DNA of 64,000 bases from Desulfuromonas sp. DDH964 (GCF_001611275.1 NZ_CP015080.1:2542001-2606000), one strand, 5' to 3'. Counted from the first letter of the stretch, positions 1 to 9,663 are shown. Translations and numbers: made by a program. Notes: generated by a model not told the origin, from the letters alone.

Positions 1-146
1 CCGGAGGTCATCAGGAACATCGCCGACTTCTCGGCGTGGAAAATGGTGACTTTCTTGGCGGTGATCGCCTCGTAGCCGGAGGTGATACGGGTGTCGGCGA
101 TACCGACCAGCCCGGCGCTGGTGCGCATGCCGAGGCAAAAGGTCAT
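1..146 (-). CDS. Anbu-type proteasome-like peptidase, N-terminal part only (cut by window edge)
   Basis: Only the first 48 residues lie in the window. The protein begins [19 protein letters not shown], followed by [16 protein letters not shown]. This matches the start of COG3484 (Anbu, a bacterial proteasome/HslV relative of the Ntn-hydrolase fold). Thr2, exposed after Met removal, would be the family nucleophile. The ATG overlaps the TGA of the upstream alpha-E gene by four bases (ATGA), which suggests translational coupling. It is the last visible gene of the ATP-grasp/alpha-E/transglutaminase operon, the classical neighbourhood of Anbu. Identity rests on the N-terminus and the context; the C-terminal part is not visible. 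Confidence 0.85.
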   Translation of the reverse strand, partial: MTFCLGMRTSAGLVGIADTRITSGYEAITAKKVTIFHAEKSAMFLMTS

Positions 147-1132
147 TGCAGTTGCTCCTGTTTGGAGGATCGGCCGGTTTCGCCGAGGGGGTGCAGGGCG
201 AAAAAGGTTTCGGAGATGGCTTCGCCGACATTGTTGATGCGCGTCTGGGTGCTGTCAAGAAATTCGTGCAGGCCGCCGTTCAATATCTCCTCGATGGTGA
301 TGTAGTCGAGATCGGCGAGGAGCTTGCCGAGGGTCTTGTCGGCGAGGTTGGAAAAAGAGCCGCGCGGGCGCCCGGTGATGTTGCGCAGGGAGATTTCGGC
401 GGTGGTCAGGCAATAGTGGATCGCCCGCGGAAACTTGGTGTCGAGCACCAGATAATCGACGATCTTCTCGCGGTCGATGCGGCCGTGGCGCTTGCGGTAC
501 ATCTCAAAAGCGCTCGCCGAGCGGAGCAGCGCCGCCCAGAGGATATTGTCGAAGGGGGTACCGACGTAATCGACCGACGGCAGCAGGATGTAATACTTGA
601 CGTCGAGAATGCGCGAGGTCTTGTCGGCGCGCTCCAGCATCCGCCCGAGGCGGCCGAAGTGCCACCCTTCGCCGTGGGTCATGGTGCTTTCGGTGATGCC
701 GACGAAGAGGTGGCTCGCCATCATGATGTCGACAAAGAACTGGTGCGGCAGGTCCATGCTCAGCCCCCGCGGCGCCGCCTCGTTGACCATCAGGTAGAAG
801 GTGTTGACCTGCTGCCACATCTCCGAGCTGATGTGCTCGCGCACCGAGCGGGCGTTCTCGCGCGCCGCGCGCAGACAGGAGAGGATCGAGTTGGGGTTGT
901 TGCGGTCAAAAGTCAGAAACTGGAGGACGTTGTCCCGGGTCATCCCCTGGTAATGTTCGGCAAAGAGCTCGTCGTCGCCGGTGGTGGCGACCAGCGGCTC
1001 CCACTGCTCGCTCGCCCCGCGCGGCAGGTCGAGGATCATGTGATAGCTGGCATCGATGAAGCGGGCGACGTTCTCGGCGCGCTCGATGTAGCGGTTCATC
1101 CAGTAGATCGATTCGGCGACGCGGCTCAGCAT
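143..1132 (-). CDS. Alpha-E domain protein (DUF403/COG2307)
   Basis: This is a 329-residue, mostly helical protein starting [21 protein letters not shown], the typical opening of the alpha-E family, with later family-like segments such as [19 protein letters not shown] and [16 protein letters not shown]. No catalytic residues are known for the family. Alpha-E proteins are found almost always next to circularly permuted ATP-grasp proteins and transglutaminases and are thought to act with them in making or carrying a peptide-like product. The gene starts inside the end of the upstream ATP-grasp gene (7-base overlap, ATGCTGA) and ends inside the Anbu start, so the three are tightly coupled. Length is normal for the family. 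Confidence 0.92.
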   Translation of the reverse strand: MLSRVAESIYWMNRYIERAENVARFIDASYHMILDLPRGASEQWEPLVATTGDDELFAEHYQGMTRDNVLQFLTFDRNNPNSILSCLRAARENARSVREHISSEMWQQVNTFYLMVNEAAPRGLSMDLPHQFFVDIMMASHLFVGITESTMTHGEGWHFGRLGRMLERADKTSRILDVKYYILLPSVDYVGTPFDNILWAALLRSASAFEMYRKRHGRIDREKIVDYLVLDTKFPRAIHYCLTTAEISLRNITGRPRGSFSNLADKTLGKLLADLDYITIEEILNGGLHEFLDSTQTRINNVGEAISETFFALHPLGETGRSSKQEQLQ

Positions 1133-2619
1133 GGCTCGCCCCCTCCTTCTTTGAGCGGCGGATTCGCCGGCATGGTCAGCGGGCAGCTGCTGTCGATGAC
1201 CCAGGTATCCTTGCTGCCGCCCCCCTGGGAGGAGTTGACCACCAGCGACCCCTTCTTCAGCGCCACCCGGGTCAGACCGCCGGGGAGGACGTAGGTCTCC
1301 TCGCCGTAGAGGATGTAGGGGCGCAGATCGACGTGACGCCCTTCGAAGTGATCGTCGACCATCACCGGCACCCGCGAGAGGGCCAGGGTCGGCTGGGCGA
1401 TGTAGTTGCGCGGTTTGGCCTTGATGCGCTCGGCGAACTCGGCCTGCTGCTCTTTGGTCGAGTGGGGACCGACCAGCATGCCGTAGCCTCCTGACTCGTT
1501 GACCGCCTTGACCACCAGCTCGCCGAGGTGCTCGAGGACGTAGCTGAGGTCGTCGGGGCGCCAGCAGGCATAGGTCGGCACGTTGTGAAGGATCGGCTCC
1601 TCGTCGAGGTAGTACTTGATGATGTCGGGGACGTAGGCGTAGACCGCCTTGTCGTCGGCGACGCCGGTGCCGGGGGCGTTGGCCAGCGCCACGTTGCCGG
1701 CCTGGTAGGCGGCCATCAGGCCGGGAACGCCGAGCATCGAGTCGGGGCGGAAGGTCGCGGGATCGATAAAGTCGTCGTCGATACGCCGGTAGATGACATC
1801 GACCCGCTCCAGCCCCTTGGTGGTGCGCATCATCACCTTGCCGCGCTGCACTACCAGGTCACGCCCTTCGACCAGCTGCACCCCCATCTGCTGGGCGAGA
1901 AAACTGTGTTCGAAATAGGCCGAGTTGTAGACGCCGGGGGTCCAGACCGCGACCAGCGGGTCGCGCACCTTCTTCGGTGCCAGGTACTGCAGCAGGTCGA
2001 GGAGCCGGCTCGGGTAGTCGGTAACCGGCAGGACGCTGCAGGCGTCAAAGACCATCGGGAAGGTGCGCTTCATCACCAGCCGGTTTTCAAGCACGTAGGA
2101 GACCCCGGACGGGCAGCGCAGGTTGTCCTCGAGGACGTAATACTGGCCGTCGGCGTGGCGCACCAGGTCGGTGCCGGTGATGTGGCACCAGATCCCCTGC
2201 GGCGGCTTGAGGCCGAGGCAGGGCTTGCGAAAACCGTCGGCGGAAAAGACGAGGTCGGCCGGGACAACCTGGTCCTTGAGAATCTTCTGGTCGTTGTAGA
2301 CATCGTTTATGAAGAGGTTGAGGGCGTGGACCCGCTGCTTGAGCCCGGCCTCCATCACCGCCCACTCGCCCGCCTGGACGATGCGCGGTACGATATCGAA
2401 GGGGAAGATCCGCTCGGTCCCCGAGTCGTCGCCGTAGACGCTGAAGGTGATGCCGAGGTGGAGCAGCGCCCGCTCGGCAGCGCGCTGGCGGCGGGTCAAT
2501 TCCTCCGCCGGCAGAGAATTGATCCGCTCCACCACCAGATTGGCGCCGGGACGGGGCGTCCCATCGGCGTCGAACATCTCGTCGTAGAATCCATCGGTCT
2601 GGTAATTGTCAAAATTCAT
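1126..2619 (-). CDS. Circularly permuted ATP-grasp protein (DUF404/DUF407, COG2308)
   Basis: The protein has 497 residues. It starts [20 protein letters not shown] and carries family hallmarks including [55 protein letters not shown] and a late GGGSKDTWV. These belong to the permuted ATP-grasp fold predicted to act as an amidoligase, joining a carboxylate to an amine with ATP. The substrate is unknown. An AAAGGA stretch lies about ten bases before the ATG. It is a separate-gene version of the N-terminal half of the fusion protein at 3571-6144, so the operon carries two paralogous ATP-grasp units. Confidence 0.92.
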   Translation of the reverse strand: MNFDNYQTDGFYDEMFDADGTPRPGANLVVERINSLPAEELTRRQRAAERALLHLGITFSVYGDDSGTERIFPFDIVPRIVQAGEWAVMEAGLKQRVHALNLFINDVYNDQKILKDQVVPADLVFSADGFRKPCLGLKPPQGIWCHITGTDLVRHADGQYYVLEDNLRCPSGVSYVLENRLVMKRTFPMVFDACSVLPVTDYPSRLLDLLQYLAPKKVRDPLVAVWTPGVYNSAYFEHSFLAQQMGVQLVEGRDLVVQRGKVMMRTTKGLERVDVIYRRIDDDFIDPATFRPDSMLGVPGLMAAYQAGNVALANAPGTGVADDKAVYAYVPDIIKYYLDEEPILHNVPTYACWRPDDLSYVLEHLGELVVKAVNESGGYGMLVGPHSTKEQQAEFAERIKAKPRNYIAQPTLALSRVPVMVDDHFEGRHVDLRPYILYGEETYVLPGGLTRVALKKGSLVVNSSQGGGSKDTWVIDSSCPLTMPANPPLKEGGGEPC

Positions 2620-2666
2620 GCAGGACCATCCTTTCTCACAACAAGGTCTTCACCGGCAGGCCGGAC

Positions 2667-2694
2667 TCAAAATTCAAAATTCAAAATTCAAATT
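2667..2694. repeat. Heptamer tandem repeat (TCAAAAT, four units)
   Basis: Three exact TCAAAAT units are followed by a fourth, slightly altered unit (TCAAATT). The array spans the 3' end of the transglutaminase gene and the 61-base gap before the next gene, so the last residues of that protein (GGEFEF) are encoded by repeat sequence. It is much more AT-rich than its surroundings. Confidence 0.8.
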
Positions 2695-3574
2695 CCCCTC
2701 CCAGCGGCTGCACATCGACCGACACCTTCAGCTTCTGCTTGCCGCCGCCGAAGGCGACCCCCTTGAGGGGGGTGACGTCGGCAAAGTCCCGCCCCCAGCC
2801 GATGGTGATGTGACGCTGCGTCGGGCGCAGGTTGTTGGTCGGGTCGAAATCGACCCAGCCGCTGCCGGGGAGAAAGACGGCAAACCAGGCATGGGAGGCG
2901 TCGGCGCCGACCAGCTTCTCCTGCCCCGGCGGCGGCAGGGTTTCGAGATAGCCGCTGACGTAGCGGGCGGCGAGCCCCTGGGCGCGCAGGCAGCCGATGG
3001 CAAAATGGGCAAAATCCTGGCAGACGCCGCGCCGATGGGCGATGACCTCGGAGAGGGGGGTCGCCACCGTGGTGACGCCGGGCGAATACCTGAAGTCGCG
3101 GTGTATCCGCCCCATCAAATCCTCCACCGCCTCGACCAGGGGCCGGCCTGCCTGGAAGGAGTCGCCGGCATAATCGGCCATCTCGCCGTCGGTGACAATG
3201 ATCGGCGAGTCCTGGGCGTAGGCGAGGGCAGCGAGCAGCTCCGGCGCACGGTCGCTGCGCAGCTGGTCGCGGACCTGCTCCCAGGGGACGTCGCTGCCGA
3301 AGACGAAGGCTTCCTGCTCCTCGCTCAGGGCGACCTCGCTGGTGGCGGTGACGACCAGCTTTTCGTACGGCTGCTGAATCGCGAAATAGGCGACCCGGTT
3401 GCCGAAAAAATCGACCCGCTCGCGGTAGTCGACCGGCGCCGGGTCGACCGCGAGGACGCTGCGCAGGCAACGCTGGCGCGGCGAATGGCGTGGCTGCAGG
3501 CGCGCCTCGTTGTAGCAGAGGGAGGCCGGCTCGCTGTAGTTGTATTCGGTGCGATGCACCACGCGGTAATTCAT
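2681..3574 (-). CDS. Transglutaminase-like cysteine protein (COG1305)
   Basis: The protein has 297 residues. An N-terminal beta-domain begins MNYRVVHRTEYNYSEPASLC, and a transglutaminase core follows from about residue 150. The catalytic triad is visible: Cys in RRGVCQDFAHFAIGCLRAQG, His in ASHAWFAVFLPG and Asp in GWVDFDPTNN. Members may act as amidases, peptidases or transferases; in this neighbourhood they are thought to process the product of the ATP-grasp enzymes. No signal peptide is seen, so it is probably cytoplasmic. The ATG overlaps the stop of the upstream fusion gene (ATGA). The C-terminus runs into the TCAAAAT repeat. Confidence 0.93.
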   Translation of the reverse strand: MNYRVVHRTEYNYSEPASLCYNEARLQPRHSPRQRCLRSVLAVDPAPVDYRERVDFFGNRVAYFAIQQPYEKLVVTATSEVALSEEQEAFVFGSDVPWEQVRDQLRSDRAPELLAALAYAQDSPIIVTDGEMADYAGDSFQAGRPLVEAVEDLMGRIHRDFRYSPGVTTVATPLSEVIAHRRGVCQDFAHFAIGCLRAQGLAARYVSGYLETLPPPGQEKLVGADASHAWFAVFLPGSGWVDFDPTNNLRPTQRHITIGWGRDFADVTPLKGVAFGGGKQKLKVSVDVQPLGGEFEF

Positions 3575-6144
3575 AACTCCACCTCCAGCGGATCGGCCGC
3601 CAGCAGCCGCGGCCCCTGGGCATGGCTGAAATAGGCCCGGGTCAGAGCATCGGAGAGCTTGGCGAGCAGGGAGGTGACCCCGTCGAGCAGATCATCGAGG
3701 TCGGCAAAGATATCACTTTCGGCCGCCGTCGCCAGCCGGGTGACATTGGCCAGGCGCACCCGGGTGAAGGCCTCCAGCACCAGCCGCTCATCTTCCTGCA
3801 TCGTCGGCCAGGCCTTCGATTTCGGCAGGAAGGCGATATGACTCTGCAGCTTGCGCAGCTGGTAGGCAAGTGCCCGGGGATGCTTCTCGTCGAGGAGCAG
3901 CAGTTCGAGGACCGCCGGCAGCTGCAGGTGGGAACGGTAACGGCGGCGGAAGGTCACCAGGCTTTCGGTGGTGGCGAGAACCGCCTCGAGAACCTGGCCG
4001 ACCACCGCCGGGTGATGGCAGGAGACCAGGGTCGCCCGCAGCAGGGCGGTGGTCAGCTTGGCCCGCTCCAGCCGCCGGCCGATATCGAGCAACAGCCAGC
4101 CGGAGTCGTGGGCCATGCTCTCGGTGGTCAGGCCGGAAAAGGCGACCAGCTTGAGAATCAACTGGTCGAGGGAGTCCTGCAGCGACTCGGGGGCTTCGCC
4201 CGGGGGCCAGGACTGCACCTGCCGCCACTGCTGCTGGATTTCGTCCACCACGCGCCAGGCATCGTTGGACCAGAGATCGCGGACGGTAAAGGCGGCCCGG
4301 CTGAAGGCGACCAGGGTCCCCGGCAGCGAGCCGGGGCGCTGTTCGTTCAGCAGCAGGGAGCGCAATTCCGGCAGCGGCTGCGAAAGCCGCGAAGCGCTCC
4401 CGGCGCCGACAAAGCCTGGGTAGCTGCTGGTCAGGTGGGTGACGGCCCGCAGCAGGTGTTCGAGACAGATCGCGTCGCCGGGATCGTCGATCTCCTGCTG
4501 CTCGTCGAGCTTGTTGAGAATGGTGCGCACCAGCCGGGCACTGCTCTCCGCCCGCTCGGTATAGCGGCCGACCCAGAAGAGGTTGTCGGCGGAGCGGCTC
4601 GGCAATGGCCCGAGCATCGGCTGCACCGTGCCAGGGGATTCCGGCGCGGGCGCCGTGGTGGAGAGCATTTCGACCTCGTCGACCAGCACCCAGGTGTCCT
4701 TGCTCACCCCCCCCGATTGGCCGGAGACCGAGAAGCTCTCCTTCGCCGGCGCGATCCGGGTCAGCCCGCCGGGCATGGCGAGGTAGTCCTGCTCGCGGGC
4801 GACGAGGAAGGTGCGCAGGATGGCGTGTCGCGGTTCGACCCCCTCCCCCACCAGCGACGGGACTGTGGAGAAGCTGATCCGCTCCTGGCCGACATACATG
4901 TGCGGCTTGGCCCGGATCCGCTCCCGCCAGAGCGCCAGACCGGCCTGGTCGAGACTGCCACCAAAGACCGACGACTTGCCGGGGGTGCGGTGGATGGTCT
5001 TGATCACCAGCTCGCCGAGGTTGGCGAGGACGAACTCCCGTTCCCGTGGCTGGCCGCACCACCAGGTGGCGACTGCCGGGAGCTCCAACTCGGCGCCGAG
5101 CAGGTGGCGCGCGATGCCGGGGAGGAAGGGGAGGAATCCGGGGTTCTCCAGCAGACTGCTGCCGATCGGGTTGGCGATGGCGACGTGGCCGCGGCGCACC
5201 GCCTCGACCAGGCCCGGAACCCCGAGCAGGGAGTCGGAACGCAGCTCCAGGGGATCGCAGAAGGAATCGTCGAGGCGTCGCAGGATGACGTCGACCTGCT
5301 GCAGCCCCTCCAGGGACTTGAGCCAGACCCGGCCGTCGCGCACCGTCAGGTCATCCCCCTGGGCGAGGGGATAGCCGAGGTAGGCGGCGAGATAGGCCTG
5401 CTCGAAGTAGGTCTCGTTGAAGGGACCGGGGGTCAGCACCACCACCCGGGGGTCATCGCGGTTGTGGGGCGCCAGCCGGGCCAGGGCGAGGCGCAGCGAA
5501 CGGAAGAACTGGGCGAGGCGCTGAATCTGGGCGTCCCGAAAGAGGCCCGGCAGGATGCGGGTCATCACGGTGCGGTTTTCCAGGGCGTAACCGGCGCCGG
5601 AGGGGGCCTGGCTGCGATCGTCGAGGACCCACATCCGCCCTTCGGGGCCGCGGGCGAGGTTGGCCGCGTAGAGGACCAGGTGCCGCCCCCCCATCACCGG
5701 CACGCCGACGCAGGAGCGCTGGAACCCGGCGTGACAGTGGACCAGCTCCAGCGGCAGCAGCCCGTCGCGGATCAGCGCCTGCTCGCCATAGAGGTCGGCA
5801 AGGACCCGGTCTAGCAGTTCGGCGCGCTGCTGCAGGCCCCGCTCCAGCCGCAGCCACTCTTCGCTGCCGAGGAGGAGGGGAATCGGGTCGAGCTGCCAGG
5901 GGCGCAGGTTTCCTTCCGGGTCGTTGTAGACGTTGTAGGTGACCCCGTTCTCCCGCAGCAGGCGTTCCGCCTCCTGGCGCCGGCGCGCCAGCCCCTGGCC
6001 GCCGAAGGCCGCCAGCGATTTCAGCAACTGCCCCCAGTGCGGCAATACTGCGCCGGCGGTCGCCTGCATCTCGTCATAGGTGCCGAGACGGGTCGCATAG
6101 TACTGGGCGCCGCTGCCGCCGCTCATTTCATCTGGCATCTTCAT
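3571..6144 (-). CDS. Fused circularly permuted ATP-grasp plus alpha-E protein
   Basis: The protein has 857 residues. Up to about residue 500 it is a permuted ATP-grasp unit (NGVTYNVYNDPEGNLRPWQL, WVLDDRSQAPSGAGYALENR, VDVILRRLDDSFCDPLELRS, GGVSKDTWVLVDE). A short Pro-rich linker leads to an alpha-E unit beginning near SRSADNLFWVGRYTERAES. It therefore joins in one chain what the genes at 1126-2619 and 143-1132 make separately. This is direct evidence that the two domain types work as a complex. It sits 33 bases after the DUF2126 gene and overlaps the following transglutaminase by four bases. The substrate is unknown. Confidence 0.93.
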   Translation of the reverse strand: MKMPDEMSGGSGAQYYATRLGTYDEMQATAGAVLPHWGQLLKSLAAFGGQGLARRRQEAERLLRENGVTYNVYNDPEGNLRPWQLDPIPLLLGSEEWLRLERGLQQRAELLDRVLADLYGEQALIRDGLLPLELVHCHAGFQRSCVGVPVMGGRHLVLYAANLARGPEGRMWVLDDRSQAPSGAGYALENRTVMTRILPGLFRDAQIQRLAQFFRSLRLALARLAPHNRDDPRVVVLTPGPFNETYFEQAYLAAYLGYPLAQGDDLTVRDGRVWLKSLEGLQQVDVILRRLDDSFCDPLELRSDSLLGVPGLVEAVRRGHVAIANPIGSSLLENPGFLPFLPGIARHLLGAELELPAVATWWCGQPREREFVLANLGELVIKTIHRTPGKSSVFGGSLDQAGLALWRERIRAKPHMYVGQERISFSTVPSLVGEGVEPRHAILRTFLVAREQDYLAMPGGLTRIAPAKESFSVSGQSGGVSKDTWVLVDEVEMLSTTAPAPESPGTVQPMLGPLPSRSADNLFWVGRYTERAESSARLVRTILNKLDEQQEIDDPGDAICLEHLLRAVTHLTSSYPGFVGAGSASRLSQPLPELRSLLLNEQRPGSLPGTLVAFSRAAFTVRDLWSNDAWRVVDEIQQQWRQVQSWPPGEAPESLQDSLDQLILKLVAFSGLTTESMAHDSGWLLLDIGRRLERAKLTTALLRATLVSCHHPAVVGQVLEAVLATTESLVTFRRRYRSHLQLPAVLELLLLDEKHPRALAYQLRKLQSHIAFLPKSKAWPTMQEDERLVLEAFTRVRLANVTRLATAAESDIFADLDDLLDGVTSLLAKLSDALTRAYFSHAQGPRLLAADPLEVEL

Positions 6145-6177
6145 GCCGACCTTTCACCGATGGCTGACTGCATGCAG

Positions 6178-9100
6178 CTACCCCCGCCCGCGGCGCAGGT
6201 CGAGGGTGTAGGGGAACTCTTCGTTGACATCCTCCGGCGGCGGCGCCATCGGGCGCGGCGGACTGCCGCTGGGAATAAACTTGCCGAGGCTGGCGAGCTC
6301 CGGAACCGGCTGCAGCGGCCCCGGCGTATGGCCGTTGTCCCAGAAGCGGCTGATGCGCCGCGACTCGGCCTCGAAGGCATTGACCGGGAAGATATCGTAG
6401 CTGCGCCCCCCCGGGTGGGCGACATGGTAGGAGCAGCCGCCGATGGAGCGGCCGTTCCAGGTATCGATGACATCGAAGACAAGCGGCGAGTGGGGCTTGA
6501 TGGTCGGATGGAGCGCCGAGGGGGGCTGCCAGGCCCGGTAGCGGACGCCGACGACAAACTCGTCCTTGCGCCCGGTGCTGCGCAGCGGCAGCCGGCGCCC
6601 GTTGCAGGCAACGACGTGGCGCCCTTCGGTGAGGCCGGAGACCCGCAGCTGCAGCCGCTCCACCGAGGAGTCGACGAAACGGGCGGTCCCCTGGTTGCTG
6701 ACCTCTTCGCCGAGGACGTGCCAGGGCTCGATGGCAAAGCGCAGTTCCAGTTCGAGGTTGTCGATCTGGACCGTACCGTAGTGGGGAAAACGGAATTCGA
6801 AGAAGGGATCGAGCCATTCGAGCTGGAACGGATAGCCGGCGCGCTGCAGGTCGGCGGCGACGTCCTTCAGGTCCTGGCGCACATAGTGGGGGAGCAGGAA
6901 GCGATCGTGCAGCTCGGTCCCCCAGCGGATCAACGGGTGCTTGTAGGGCGTGTTCCAGAACCAGGCGACCAGGGTGCGCAGCAGCAGCGCCTGGACCAGG
7001 CTCATGCGGGCGTGGGGGGGCATTTCGAAGGCCCGCAGCTCGACCAGCCCGAGGCGGCCGGCGCTGCTGTCGGGGGAGTAGAGCTTGTCGATGCAGAACT
7101 CGGAGCGGTGGGTGTTGCCGGTGATATCGACCAGCAGGTGGCGCAGCAGGCGATCGACCAGCCAGGGGGCCGGGGTCTCCCCTTCCGGCATCTGCTGAAA
7201 GGCGATCTCGAGCTCGTAGAGGAGTTCGTCCCGCCCCTCGTCGACCCGCGGCGCCTGGCTGGTGGGACCGATGAACATCCCCGAAAAGAGGTAGGAGAGC
7301 CCCGGATGGTGCTGCCAGTAGGTGACCAGGCTGCGCAGCAGATCGGGGCGCCGCAGCGCCGGGCTGTCGGCCGGGGTGGCGCCGCCGAGGGTGATATGGT
7401 TGCCGCCGCCGGTGCCGGTATGACGCCCGTCGAGCATGAACTTTTCGGTGCCGAGGCGGGCCAGCCGCGCTTCCTGGTAGAGGGTGGTGGTATTGCTCAC
7501 CAGCTCCTGCCAGCTCGCCGCCGGGTGGATATTGACCTCGATGACGCCGGGATCGGGCGTGACCAGCAGCCGCTCCAGGCGCCAGTCGCGCGGCGGCTCG
7601 TACCCTTCGATCACCACCGGCAGGGAGAGGTCGGCGGCGGTCGCCTCGATGCTGGCGATCAGGTCGAGGTAGTGCTCCAGCATCCCCAGCGGCGGCAGGA
7701 AGAGGTGAATCCGGCCGTCCCGGGCCTCGACGCAGAGGGCGGTATGGGGAATCTCCACCAGCTGCTGGCCGCTGTCGGCCGGCGACTGCGGTTGCAGCTC
7801 GGGGTGCGCCGGAAGTTCGGGCTCGAACCGGCTGTAGCGCCGGGCGACCTCGCCGTGGATATCGCCCAGCTCCGGCAGCTCGGCGAAGAGGCTGTTCTCG
7901 GCCAGCGGCTCCCGCTCCGCGGGGGCGACCCAGGGGATCGAATCGAGGGGGAGGCGCAGCCCCATTGCCGAGTTGCCGGGGACCAAAAACATCGCGCCGC
8001 GGCGGAAATCCCAGCGGCCACTCTGCCAGCAGCCGGCATCGGCCCGCCATTTGAGCGGCAGGGCGAAGCCGATCGGCTCGCCCAGCCCCTGGTCGAGGAG
8101 CCGGGCGAGATGTTGGCGCTCCAGGGAATCTTTCAGGTTGGCTTTGAGGGGATCGCAGTTGGCCGGAATCGTCCCCTCTTTCCAGAGGTAATAGAAGACA
8201 TCCTCGTGGCCGGGGACGAGATAGCCGGGGTTGATGCCGAGCCGCTTGGCGAGCTGGCGGGCGAAACGGCCGGCGTCCACCACCGTAGCGCCGTCATCCC
8301 GGGTGAGGTCGGCGAGGAGCTTGGGGTTGTGCCAGACCGGGACGCCGTCCTTGCGCCAGAAGCAGCCATAGGCCCAGCGCGGCAGCGGCTCCCCGGGATA
8401 CCATTTCCCTTCGCCGAAGTGCAGCACCCCCCCGGGCCCGAAGGCCGCGCGCAGGCGCAGGGTCAGCTCATGGGCGAGCTTGCGCTTGTGGGGACCGTCG
8501 GCGCGGGTATTCCATTCGGCCCCTTCCATGTCGTCGATGGAGACGAAGGTCGGCTCGCCCCCCATGGTCAGGCGCACATCCCCGGCGAGCAGGTCGGCAT
8601 CGACCTTGGCGCCGAGGGCGTCGATAAAGGCCCACTGCTCGTCGCTGTAGGGTTTGGTGACGCGGGGATCTTCGTGGATGCGCCGAACCGTGTTGGAGAA
8701 TTCGAAGCTGACCTCGCAGGGCTCCATCGCCCCATCGACCGGAGCAGCGCTTCCCGGGGACGGGGTGCAGGCGAGGGGGATGTGACCCTCGCTGGCGAAG
8801 AGTCCCGAGGTCGGGTCGAGGCCGATCCAGCCGGCGCCGGGAAGGTAGACCTCCGCCCAGGCGTGGAGATCGGTGAAGTCGGCCTCGGGTCCCGATGGAC
8901 CGTCGAGGGATTTCTCATCGGCGGTCAGCTGCACCAGATACCCGGAGACGAAGCGAGCCGCCAGGCCGAGGTGACGCAGGATCTGCACCAGCAGCCAGCC
9001 CGAGTCGCGGCAGGAGCCGATCGCCCGGCCGAGGGTCTCCTCGCAACTCTGCACCCCCGGCTCCATGCGCACCGAATAGTTGACCGAGTCCTTGACCCGC

Positions 9101-9549
9101 TGGTTGAGCTCGACCAGGAAGTCGATGCTGCGCCGTTTCTTGAGGTCGACCTTCTCCAGCCAGGCACTGAGGAGCGGCCCCTTCTCGCTCTTTTCGAAAT
9201 AGGGGGCGAGTTCCTTGCCGAGCTGCGGATCGTAGGTAAGGGGATAGTTCTCCGCCGACTCCTCGACAAAAAAATCGAAGGGGTTGATCACCGTCATGTC
9301 GGCGATCACCTCCACTTCGATGCGCAGCTCCCGGGCCCGTTCCGGGAAGACCAGCCGCGCCAGGTAATTGCCAAAAGGATCCTGCTGCCAGTTGAGAAAG
9401 TGGGTCTCGGGGAGAATCCGCAGGGAGTAGGCATGGATCGGGGTGCGGCTGTGGGGAGCCGGACGCAACCGTAACACGTGCGGCGCAAGGGAAACCGGAC
9501 GATCGAAGCGGTAATGGGTCACATGATTCAGAGCAACGCGGATCGTCAT
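6178..9549 (-). CDS. Transglutaminase domain plus DUF2126 protein
   Basis: The protein has 1123 residues and is the first gene of the operon. The N-terminal third has a bacterial transglutaminase N-domain (MTIRVALNHVTHYRFDRPVS) and a transglutaminase core with Cys in AIGSCRDSGWLLVQ, His in DLHAWAEVYLPGAG and Asp in GWIGLDPTSG. The remaining two thirds match DUF2126, for example RLTMGGEPTFVSIDD, GTGGGNHITLGGATPADSPA and NTHRSEFCIDKLYSP. DUF2126 resembles glutamine-synthetase or gamma-glutamyl-ligase type folds and is a likely amidoligase, though this is inference. The length is typical of the family. A possible sigma-54 promoter lies about 100 bases upstream. Confidence 0.93.
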   Translation of the reverse strand: MTIRVALNHVTHYRFDRPVSLAPHVLRLRPAPHSRTPIHAYSLRILPETHFLNWQQDPFGNYLARLVFPERARELRIEVEVIADMTVINPFDFFVEESAENYPLTYDPQLGKELAPYFEKSEKGPLLSAWLEKVDLKKRRSIDFLVELNQRVKDSVNYSVRMEPGVQSCEETLGRAIGSCRDSGWLLVQILRHLGLAARFVSGYLVQLTADEKSLDGPSGPEADFTDLHAWAEVYLPGAGWIGLDPTSGLFASEGHIPLACTPSPGSAAPVDGAMEPCEVSFEFSNTVRRIHEDPRVTKPYSDEQWAFIDALGAKVDADLLAGDVRLTMGGEPTFVSIDDMEGAEWNTRADGPHKRKLAHELTLRLRAAFGPGGVLHFGEGKWYPGEPLPRWAYGCFWRKDGVPVWHNPKLLADLTRDDGATVVDAGRFARQLAKRLGINPGYLVPGHEDVFYYLWKEGTIPANCDPLKANLKDSLERQHLARLLDQGLGEPIGFALPLKWRADAGCWQSGRWDFRRGAMFLVPGNSAMGLRLPLDSIPWVAPAEREPLAENSLFAELPELGDIHGEVARRYSRFEPELPAHPELQPQSPADSGQQLVEIPHTALCVEARDGRIHLFLPPLGMLEHYLDLIASIEATAADLSLPVVIEGYEPPRDWRLERLLVTPDPGVIEVNIHPAASWQELVSNTTTLYQEARLARLGTEKFMLDGRHTGTGGGNHITLGGATPADSPALRRPDLLRSLVTYWQHHPGLSYLFSGMFIGPTSQAPRVDEGRDELLYELEIAFQQMPEGETPAPWLVDRLLRHLLVDITGNTHRSEFCIDKLYSPDSSAGRLGLVELRAFEMPPHARMSLVQALLLRTLVAWFWNTPYKHPLIRWGTELHDRFLLPHYVRQDLKDVAADLQRAGYPFQLEWLDPFFEFRFPHYGTVQIDNLELELRFAIEPWHVLGEEVSNQGTARFVDSSVERLQLRVSGLTEGRHVVACNGRRLPLRSTGRKDEFVVGVRYRAWQPPSALHPTIKPHSPLVFDVIDTWNGRSIGGCSYHVAHPGGRSYDIFPVNAFEAESRRISRFWDNGHTPGPLQPVPELASLGKFIPSGSPPRPMAPPPEDVNEEFPYTLDLRRGRG

Positions 9550-9648
9550 TTTAGCCTATCCTTCAAGCAGGGGTGCCACCCGGTTGGGCAGCAAGAAGGG
9601 TCCGGCGGCGGGAAAACGCAGGAGGATCGCCAGATCTGCAAGTGAAAC

Positions 9649-9663
9649 GCATTAATTATGCCA
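9649..9663 (-). promoter_or_regulatory. Possible sigma-54 promoter of the Anbu/ATP-grasp operon
   Basis: The minus strand reads TGGCATAATTAATGC. It has GG and GC exactly ten bases apart, as in the -24/-12 consensus TGGCAC-N5-TTGC. It lies about 100 bases before the first gene at 9549. The site is AT-rich and nearly palindromic, so a repressor site is another reading. No activator gene was found in the window. Confidence 0.35.

Noticed and set aside
2667..2694. CRISPR or origin iterons
   Set aside because: Units are only seven bases, contiguous and without spacers; no cas, dnaA or rep gene is near.
146..9474. Very long plus-strand open frames opposite the Anbu/ATP-grasp operon
   Set aside because: They are antisense shadows of GC-rich genes: low-complexity Gly/Ala/Arg-rich translations without domain motifs, while the minus strand gives full-length recognised proteins.
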